A stretch of DNA of 64,000 nt from Phanerochaete sordida. Lineage: Eukaryota > Basidiomycota > Agaricomycetes > Polyporales > Phanerochaetaceae. The DNA is taken from positions 186,001 to 250,000 of the forward strand of contig BPQB01000019.1 of the NCBI GenBank assembly GCA_019973155.2. The letters are read 5' to 3'. The notes under the pieces were generated by a model. The model saw only the letters and a list, made by a program, of their open reading frames with translations. It had not been told where the DNA came from and did no database searches. Shown here one piece after another: positions 56,731-64,000 of this stretch (positions are counted from its first letter, which is position 1; each line of letters opens with the position of its first letter). A program made the position numbers and the translations under genes.

Positions 56731-58364
56731 TTACTTCGAGACCTCGTCGGGGCAGTCGGGCCTGTTCTCGATGTTGGGCTGGGTGCGGGCAGCGATGCCC
56801 TTCGCAAGAGGCTCGGAGGCGGTCTCCACCTCGCTCTTGCTGTCCTTCAGGATGCCAGCGATCTGCTCGGCGAGAGGCGAGGGCTCGGCTTCGAGGGCCA
56901 TCTTGAGGAACCAGGGCTTGCTCATGTAGTTCCTGATGCTGGAGGAGACGAGGTGCGTCAGGTACCGCGACCGAGCGGGGATGCAATGATTCTTACCCGT
57001 CCGGCAACAGGACGACGACGTTCACGCCTTTCGTCTGGGCGATCTTCTGTCCCTCCTTGCTCTTCAGCCACCGCAGGGCACCACTCAAAGCACTGCCACT
57101 GCTGCCACCGACCAGAAGGCCCTCCAGGCGCATCAGCTTGCGGACCGCGTCGAACGCTTCCTCGTCGCCGGTCTTTACCCAGTGGTCGATGTCCTGCGGG
57201 TCGCGCGAAAGCACATCGGGGATAAAGTCGTAACCAATCCCCTCGACGATGTAAAGCTCGCCTTCGCCGTCCGCGTTCAGCACATCGGGGTACGCGAGAA
57301 TGCTGCCTTTCTGGGGAGGCTATGAGTACCTGACGAACGTAATGCGATAGAGATGAACCGTACCGGGTCAACGCCGACAACAACGCAATCTTTGTTGTGC
57401 GTCTTCTTGATGGCGCGAGAGATACCAGTGACAGTACCGCCAGTGCCGGCGCCAGCAATCATGACATCGACCTTGCCCGACGAGGGCTTTTCGGGTGTTG
57501 AAGGGGTAGCGGTGACAGACTCGATGATCTCGGGGCCTGTTGTCAGCTCATGAGCGAGCGGGTTGTTGACCTGATAACTGTGAGTACATATCGCACCACA
57601 CTCAAGAGATAACCTACGTTACGGTATTGGTCGAGGATGATGCCTCCAGGGATTTGGCTCTGCAGCTTCTGTGCGACTCCTGCGATCGTTAAGGAATTCA
57701 GCCACGAGGGTCGCCGGGTGCGCATTTGGGCTTCTACCTATATGTGATTCCGGCGAGTCCCAGGCGGCCTCGGTGGGGGTGCGGACTACCTCCGCCCCTA
57801 ATGCCCGGAGTGCGGCTTCTTTCTCCTACGAGGGGAGTGCGTGAGATGGCGAATACAAGAGCGTCATGACGCGTACACACCAGCGACATTTTGTTAGGGA
57901 GAGTGATGATTACAGAATATCCCTTATCTGTAGTATTCAGCATATGTCCTGTGCTCGAGAACCACTGGTTTGACCTTGACTGCGCACGCCATGGCGAGGC
58001 CGATACCTAGTTGGCACAATTCGATGAGCCAGATTGATAGACATTGCATCACAGAGAGCGTACCAGTGTTGCCAGAAGTCGGCTCAATGACGACACTCTG
58101 ACCAGGGATGAGCTTGCCCTCTTTCTCCGCTTCCTCGACCATCCGTTTTGCGATCCTGTCCTTGACAGAGCCGCCTGCAGACATGTATTCGACCTTGCCG
58201 ACTTCGCAAACGGCATCAGAGTTGCAGTGTATGTGTCACATTGAGTTGTACCCACGGAGATTGCATTGAAGGCCCTCCGCTTTCGCAATCTTGTCCAGAC
58301 GGATAAGGGGAGTGTAACCGACGGCTCCGAGGGCGTTATCAAGGATTTGCACAGGTCGAGACAT
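56731..58364 (-). CDS. CYS4: Cystathionine beta-synthase-like enzyme, lacking the Bateman domain
   Basis: Predicted exons 58256-58364, 58064-58201, 57975-58006, 57881-57922, 57738-57825, 57618-57679, 57364-57570, 56997-57310, 56731-56938 give 399 aa. The PLP fold-type II enzyme joins serine and homocysteine to cystathionine in transsulfuration. Motifs: [15 protein letters not shown] with the PLP lysine, [16 protein letters not shown], the CBS-type [20 protein letters not shown], the phosphate loop [10 protein letters not shown], and GGSSGSA. The N terminus ([16 protein letters not shown]) is plain, with no haem-binding extension. The C terminus ends ~65 residues after the catalytic core, so the regulatory CBS-pair present in yeast Cys4 is missing or was not found. 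O-acetylserine-type cysteine synthase is the alternative, but the DSPESH motif favours CBS. Confidence 0.87.
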
Positions 58365-59254
58365 TGTTGTAGTGAATGATACAAGGGGAGGTGCGTCCAC
58401 GGCAGACGGTGAAAAATGGAGAAAATTGAGGAGGAGGTTGTGGTCTGAGGGAGGGGTGTTAAACGGGCGGTCGATCCGGAACCATCAGCCAAGGTCCGAG
58501 TCGCGTAATGTGTCGCTATGCCACGTGCGTGCCGACGCGTCCGCCCGTCTGGGTAGATTCGTCATGGCCAGGGGGCGCTTAGAAGGGTCCCAAAGGGTGC
58601 GCCAGACGCCCGGTCGACCCTTTGCGACCCTTTGCGACCCCTTTGACCCTAACCCCACCTAGGCCTTGCCCGCCTTATCCTTCCTGGCGTGCGCGCCGCC
58701 GTCTCGCCTTTCCTTTCTCTCTCGCCGTCACGAACCCGCCCTCTCGCAGCCCCTCGTCCCCTCCCTCAGCCGCCGACCCTTGCCCGTACATCCGCGCTGG
58801 CGCGTTTGCTGCAGTGCTGGCAGGCTTTGCGCTCCCTGAGAGAAACGTCAACGTCGAGAGGAGCGGGAAGGGAGGGCGTGCGCGAGGGAGGGCGTGCGCG
58901 GAGAGAAGAGCGCAGATGGCATTGGTGAGCTGATTGGCATGTGCAATAACGTCTGCCTGCTTAATACGTTATCGCAGGTCCACTACCCATTTACATCTTG
59001 CACATGCTCGAGCACATCCTCTCCCGCCGACTTGTGTACCGCTGCCCCACCGCCTCACCTCTGCCCTGAGTCACGCCCACCCTCGCCCACCGTCTCATGT
59101 ACCGCCGCCGCCAGCAGTGCGCCTTCATGCGCTTCTACTCCATGAGCACCGCAGCGTCGCGCGCAGTCAGGCTGCCGTCCCATCTCTTACCCTGATCACC
59201 GCGCGCAAACAGGTCGCCGTCCCACCTCCTACCCTTCGACCGACTCCCGACACC

Positions 59255-59457
59255 TTCTCTGACCGTCATCTAAAACCTACGACCACCTACGCCTTCTTTG
59301 ACCGTCATCTCACGCCCCCCGCTTCTCTGACCGTCATCTCACGACCTCCGCCTTCTCTGACCGTCATCTCACGACCTCCGCCATCCGCCTTCTCTGACCG
59401 TCATCTCATCATCTCACGACCTCCGCCTTCTCTGACCGTCATCTCACCACCGCCACT
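59255..59457 (+). repeat. Minisatellite, six copies of a ~30-bp unit
   Basis: Six copies of a core TTCTCTGACCGTCATCT start at 59255, 59294, 59323, 59353, 59390 and 59428, most followed by CACGACCTCCGCC. Spacing varies from 29 to 39 bp and copies differ slightly. Seen directly in sequence. Confidence 0.9.
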
Positions 59458-59483
59458 TGGTATCTTGGTATCTTTGCCTTGCT

Positions 59484-59561
59484 AGTACATTTCGAGAGGT
59501 TTGAGGAGGTCGAGGAGGTCGAAATCCATTCCAAGAAGTACATTTCGAGAGGTTTGAGGAG
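59484..59561 (+). repeat. 25-bp direct repeat pair
   Basis: The segment AGTACATTTCGAGAGGTTTG plus GAGGAG occurs at 59484-59508 and again at 59537-59561, 53 bp apart, with a third GAGGTCGAGGAGGTCG-like duplication between. Seen directly. Confidence 0.85.
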
Positions 59562-59837
59562 CTTCGGTAAGCCCTGTACGTCGCTACCCTGTGTTTCCAT
59601 TGATAGGTATCTGACGGACAATTACAGTGTTGTCTGTCGTCTCGCGCGCCGCTGCCTTGTGCTGCGCGTCGCTCATCAATGATCAGCCCCCGTCTCGCTC
59701 GTCTGTCCCATACCCTATCTCCGCTCTGCGCGTGCGCAGCCACTTCCACTTCGTGCACCCCGCCTTCGCTCACCCTGCCATGCTGCTGTCCGGCTTCGCA
59801 CATCGGTCTGCGCGTGAGGCTGCGCGTCGACCTGTGT

Positions 59838-60382
59838 ATCATGCGCTGCCGCCTTGCGCGCCGCCGCGTTGTTCGCGTACAGCGCCCGCCGCCGCCTTCT
59901 CGTGCGCCGCCCAATGTCCACCTGGGCCGCCGCCGCCTTGCGCACACCCATCTCACCTCGCGCGCCGCGCGCCATCTCGCACGACCTCGCGTGCCGCCGC
60001 CGCTGTCTCGCGCGCATCCATCTCCATGCACGCCATCCCATCTCGCGCGCCGCCGCCGCCGTCTCGCGCACCCATCTGACCTCGCGCGCTGCTGCCACGG
60101 CCGACCTGTGCATCATGCGCTGCCGCCTCGCGCGCCGCCGCGTTGTTCGTGTACAGCCGCCGCAGCCGCCGCCTTCTCGTGCGCGCACGCCTCGCGCGCC
60201 GCCCAATGTCCACCTCGGCCGCCGCCGCCTTGCGTACACCCATCTCGCCGCGGGCGCCGCGCGCCATCTCGCACGACCTCGCGTGCTGCCGCCGCCATCT
60301 CGCGCGCATCCAGATTCCATCTCCATGCACGCATCTCACCTGGCGCACTGCCGCCGCCATCTCGCGCGCCGCCGCCGTCTCG
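59838..60382 (+). repeat. Tandem duplication of a ~272-bp GC-rich unit
   Basis: Two imperfect copies begin at about 59838 and 60110, each starting TCATGCGCTGCCGCC and sharing in order a CGCCGCGTTGTTCG block, CGCCCAATGTCCACCT, CGCCGCGCGCCATCTCGCAC and a CCATCTCCATGCACG block. Small insertions (for example about 60181-60200) separate them. A weaker continuation of the CTCGCGCGCC pattern runs to ~60640. Confidence 0.85.
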
Positions 60383-60938
60383 CGCACATTCACCTCGTGC
60401 GCCACTGCCGCCTCCTCGTGCGCATGCACATCTAGTCGCCCCGCCGCCGCCGCCATCGCCATCTTGTGTGTTTCACCTCACGCGCAGCCCGACGTCCACC
60501 TCGCGCGCCGCCGCCGCCGTCTCGCGCACCGCCGCCGCCGTCTCGCGCGGTGCGCGCGCCCATCTCACCCCGCACGCCGCTGCCGCCACGTCGCGTGACC
60601 TCGCGCTGCCACGGTCTCGCGCGCGCCCATCTCGCCCGCCGTTGCTGCCATCTCACGCATGCGCGCGCGCTCCCACTTCGTCGCGCGACCTCGTCCATGG
60701 ACATCCGCCTCGTGCACCACAGCCTTGGTATCACGCGCTGCCCCTCCGGGCGGCGCTGTTCCCGTCTCATTGTATACTGTCCGCATCATGTAGCGTCTGC
60801 ACAAGACGGTCGCCTGTTATTATTCTTTGTGGGTAAGATTGTAAGTAGGATACATATTAAAATGAAGTAAACTTTGGAGCAGTCTTTCTGGGGGTTCGGA
60901 AAAGTGAGCCTGAGGTATGCGTCCGAGTCAGAAGGGCA

Positions 60939-62733
60939 TCAAATAATGTCCCGCAGGCACTCGAGGCGCAGGTACTTCTTGCCCTTGCGCGCACCCTCTG
61001 TGACTTCGATGATTAAATCAGCTGGTGTACCTGCCATTAGCATCATATCTGGCTCCGGCCAAAGCTCGAAGCACGGCACGCCATCAAGTACCGTGTGATC
61101 AAGACGGTCTCGCATCGTGAACGCGAACGCCTGCTGCTCCATGTCCAACGGGACGCCGTCGATGACTGCCCGGTGGTACACGCTGCGGAGTGTTGTGAGG
61201 AAACCGGACGCGCTGAATGAGGTGCCGTCATTGAGATAAATGCCCTTCGGCTGCGGCCAAAGTGCGACCGCGGCGTTCTTGTCGCTGAAGTGCGGAGGGA
61301 AGCCGTCGGAGCACAGCTTCCCGTGGTTCCCTTTCCCGCCAGTGCCGTTCGGGTAGAGAATCTTCGCGCATCGCGAGCACGTCCCGCGCTGCAGGTACCA
61401 AATTGTAAGCATGCGGCTATAGATGCATTGACGCAGCAGACCTGACCTTATTGGTTTTCTTGCCCTTCTGCGCCGCGGCGGCAACGGTCTGCGCGTCCGT
61501 TCCCTTACCAAGCGGGACCGCGAAGCAATGGCGGCGCCAGAACTCTTCCGTTCCTCCCTGCGCTGCACGTACACGTATGCTCAGTCACGAGAAGTACAGC
61601 TCCCCAGGAAGCACGTACATTTGAAGTTTTGCTGATGAATGCGCTTGAGTACTTGGCCCTCGATCTCGGCAAGCTTGTCATACAGAGCGCGGGGATTCTT
61701 CGGCACCACGGTGAGCCCCTTCTCTTCTGCTTGCTTCGCAAGACGGTTGTTGTACAGGGCCGCAGCATCAGCATAGCTTGAAGGGGTCATGGTGCAAGTC
61801 CACCACTGCTCGTTCTCTCGTAGCTTCATGAACAGCATATACTCGTCACCGCTCCCGATTCGAAGGGAACGCGGATCCTGGCCAGTAGCCAGCATGAACA
61901 CGCGCTCCGACCGAGTGTGCGTGCTCCCGGCAGGCAGCGGCAGAGGCTCGTCGTGGGAAGGCCGTGAACGAGTGACGGTGACGCTGGCGGTGCTGACGGA
62001 GACGACCTGCGAACCACTAGGTGTGTCAACACTCGCAACGCTTGTGGCCGATGTGACGGCGGACTCGATGGCACTGGTACTAGCAGCGCCACACGCCGCT
62101 CCTGGCAAACCTGCGCTAGATGCGATCGCGCCGGCGGCGCTGGGATCGGACAGCGAGGGAGGTATGTCTAGACCGGTAGGGTTCTCGAGCGGCGGGCGAA
62201 GGGGGTCAGAGTCTGGCAACACAGCGAGAGCCGCAGACCCGGGGGCGCAACTTGCAGTCGGTGCGGCCGCTTTGCGCTCGAGCAGTGACTCTTGCAGTGG
62301 GGCCTTCTTGGGATCCGCTGAAGGTCCTGGCGCGGCTGATCGCGGCTTCGCGTGCAGCGCGAAGAAGTGGTGCGGTTGCACTCCATGGGACATCTGCGCC
62401 AGGTAAGAATCAGCATCTCCCTCTGTATCACGAACGCTGACTCACGCTTCCCGTGCCGCTGGGTGCGATGCGCGGACGCTTCTGCTGAACATCACCTTCG
62501 CGAGACGAGCCCTCGAGCTCGGCCGCAGGTTTTCGCTTGTCTCCTGCCCTCTCGCCGATGATCTCGATATCGGAACAGCCAGAGCCTTCTGGGAAAGACG
62601 AGGAGGCCGTGTTTCCTGTTACGTCGAGCGACGTGCTCGGTGCTGGCGTGGAAGTGCCGGAGGCGTGTGCAGGGAGAGAGCGAGAGGCAGGAATGTGTGC
62701 CAGGTAGGGATCAACCTTGAGATCCCGCAGCAT
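60939..62733 (-). CDS. Lineage-specific protein with a putative zinc ribbon, function unknown
   Basis: Predicted exons 62446-62733, 61619-62393, 61447-61562, 60939-61388 give 542 aa. The first ~280 residues are low-complexity (Ser/Ala/Pro, with a nuclear-signal-like QKRPRIAPSG). A folded part begins near ERVFMLATGQDPR and EYMLFMKLRENEQWW, then a Lys/Glu helix. Next is TCSRCAKILYPNG...GNHGKLCSDGFPP, giving C-x2-C-xn-H-x3-C, a possible zinc site. After it come YLNDGTSFSASGFLTTLRSVYH and PCFELWPEP. I recall similar Cys/His plus CSDG layouts in multi-copy Agaricomycete proteins of unknown function, but name no family. The ATG at 62733 is used; the exon 1/2 junction is in phase. It lies between two repeat-rich blocks, so mobile-element origin is possible. 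Confidence 0.6.
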
Positions 62734-63317
62734 GGCGTCCTGGGCATCGGGATCGAACCAATTCAGTTAGTGACGACCATGACCCCGACTGTATAGTCGG
62801 CGTGTCATATATGATACTCTGAGTCTCATTAGGACTACTTCAGCCAGTGTTATACCATGTAGTCGGCGTTGTAGTCATTGTCAGAGCGACACTGCAATGT
62901 TGGTGATAGTACATTGTATCCTGCTTGGACATATATTCCCCGAGTACGTGTCCGACTATGAGGGGCCGGACTAAAAGTTGGCTTCATGTAGTCCCCGGCG
63001 ATGTACTACAGGTTGGCAGCATTAGTCAGTCATGTATTATTATTCTACTGACTACAAAGCCCCGAGTACATGGTATTTAAACATCTAGTCAGAGCGCAAT
63101 AGTCCGAACGTTGGAACACATAATCATCAGTCCGAGTCGAGCGTGAGGTCAATATAATCAGGTGCCCGAGCCTTCCCTTTGGACGGCGCACGGTCCCTCC
63201 GCACGGTATTGCCTTCCCCTTCGAGGCGCACCACAGATCGTGTCATCCACGGTGGCCATATCAGATCGTTTCGAGAGCCTGAAGGGGTTTGCAGGTATGG
63301 TCAGATCCGATAGCGAG
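62734..63317. other. Intergenic region with a TAGTC/GACTA repeat cluster
   Basis: No gene. Most of the interval is occupied by the repeat cluster described separately. Confidence 0.55.
62785..63104. repeat. TAGTC/GACTA repeat cluster
   Basis: About eleven TAGTC or GACTA pentamers occur in 320 bp, at 62794, 62833, 62860, 62872, 62954, ~62968, 62989, 63023, 63050, 63086 and 63100, against less than one expected. It also has a perfect inverted repeat CCGACT-GTAT-AGTCGG (62785-62800) and two CCCCGAGTACRTG segments (near 62938 and 63060). It looks like decayed minisatellite or transposon-end sequence; that reading is inference. Confidence 0.6.
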
Positions 63318-64000
63318 TCAAGGAATTAACGATGGCGTACTGGGAGCTATGATTCGAACTGTCTGAGGGAGTCTCCGAACCCCAAATCGCGCCCAGATAA
63401 ACTTCTGTGTCCCGTTGAAGATGTGCTCGTGGCGGAGGTCAGCGACCACGGTGATCTCCCACGACCTAGCGTGTGGACGGAACACGGCGATGTGATCAAG
63501 ACGCTTCACTTCATAGCCCTCTAGAAGAGTCTGAGCTTCTGCGACTGACTTGAGCTGCAGAGTGAGGCCGCTCGGCTCCTCGTCGTCCTAGAACAGCGCA
63601 CGGCTCAGAAAGGAGAGCCAAAATTAAAACGCTGAACACGTACCGACAGATACCCATAGACGGAGAGACGTGATTGTCCATGGGCATGGCCAGCTAGCTC
63701 ACTCGGGCCTGATTCAAGTTGCAGGGCGGAACCGATGTCTAGGAAGGGATTGGCTTCGTCGGCGTCTGCCTGGACAAAGATCGTCGAGCTGGCTGGACTG
63801 GAAGACTGCACGTCTTGCGCAGTGTTTGCTCGTCTACGAGCGGTGGTCCGAGCGCGGGTGCGAGTGGCCTGGCTGCCTGATCGCTCGAGCTGAGGTTGAA
63901 TGTTGCTTCGAGGGATGCGCGGTCGGCGAGAAGATGTGGCACGGGAGTTCTCTCGTTCTAGGGAGGCGAGCTTTGTCTCCGCGTCGTGCTGATGATCGAG
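63318..64000 (-). CDS. 3' part of an unknown gene, 5' end outside the window
   Basis: Predicted exons 63644-64000 (open to the right edge) and 63318-63587, 209 residues visible. The first part is Arg/Ser/Thr-rich (RTRARTTARRRAN) then acidic (ADADEANPFLDIGSALQLE). The last exon reads LQLKSVAEAQTLLEGYEVKRLDHIAVFRPHARSWEITVVADLRHEHIF and FIWARFGVRRLPQ. I recognise no family. The splice pair (GTACGT...TTCTAG) joins the two parts in phase. Proximity and style suggest a lineage-specific protein like its neighbour. Confidence 0.5.

Larger units (their letters stand above)
58365..60938. other. Repeat-rich GC-biased 2.6-kb block, no gene called
   Basis: Left of ~58700 should lie the promoter of the CBS gene. 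The rest holds a minisatellite, a direct-repeat pair and a duplicated ~272-bp GC-rich unit (listed separately). Long open frames such as 59679-60836 (plus) are open in several phases at once because of CGCGCC-type repeats and are not convincing genes. Confidence 0.55.

Noticed and set aside
59255..59457. CRISPR-like array
   Set aside because: Repeats are irregular in length and spacing with similar sequence between copies; this is a minisatellite in a eukaryotic genome.
59679..60836. 385-codon ORF in the GC-rich repeat block
   Set aside because: Several frames on both strands are open here because of CGCGCC repeats; no recognisable protein features.
63330..63380. tRNA-like TTCGAATC followed by GCTCCCA
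   Set aside because: The T-arm does not pair and no matching 5' half exists; it overlaps the coding end of the partial gene.

Overview
This 64 kb window is nuclear DNA of a filamentous basidiomycete, most likely a wood-decaying Agaricomycete (Polyporales-like). The evidence is dense short introns (about 48-70 nt, mostly GTRNGT...YAG), genes with up to 26 exons, a GH7 cellobiohydrolase carrying a fungal CBM1, a DUF6533-type membrane-protein gene, and conserved fungal housekeeping genes. I rebuilt gene models by eye from splice signals, reading-frame continuity and recalled family signatures. All exon lists are predictions and none has been checked against RNA. Where a model closes, its summed exon length is divisible by three.

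Left part (0-26 kb) is gene-dense and mostly housekeeping: TAF10 (TFIID/SAGA), a mitoferrin-type carrier, a hypoxanthine/xanthine-guanine phosphoribosyltransferase, Pol III subunit RPC4, a symplekin/Pta1 scaffold, V-ATPase subunit G, a Zn2Cys6 regulator, a divergent ribosomal-protein pair (P2 and uS19/RPS15), a type II membrane glycosyltransferase, a secreted protein with two Kre9/KNH-like domains, a small basic ORF of unknown function, and a Ure2-like glutathione S-transferase.

Middle part (26-48 kb) holds DNA ligase IV (26 exons), a forkhead factor and the AP-1 gamma-adaptin. Between and after them is a lineage-specific F-box/cysteine-motif family with three members (31.6, 42.6-45.1 and 45.3-47.9 kb). 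One of these has an early in-frame stop. The stretch 31.3-36.1 kb is less conserved: it contains a duplicated fragment of the ligase IV 3' end and a probably degenerate DUF6533-type gene.

Right part (48-64 kb) has SF3B1/Hsh155, MZT1/MOZART1, a DOPA 4,5-dioxygenase-like protein, the GH7-CBM1 cellobiohydrolase and a short cystathionine beta-synthase. A repeat-rich GC-biased block follows (58.4-60.9 kb), then a lineage-specific protein of unknown function, a repeat cluster rich in TAGTC/GACTA, and the 3' end of another unknown gene.

The genes do not form one pathway. The most notable features are the splicing architecture (a 7-nt exon, 9-, 16- and 17-nt exons, three inferred GC-AG introns), the F-box family with its repeated exon-length pattern, and the local duplication of the ligase IV tail.
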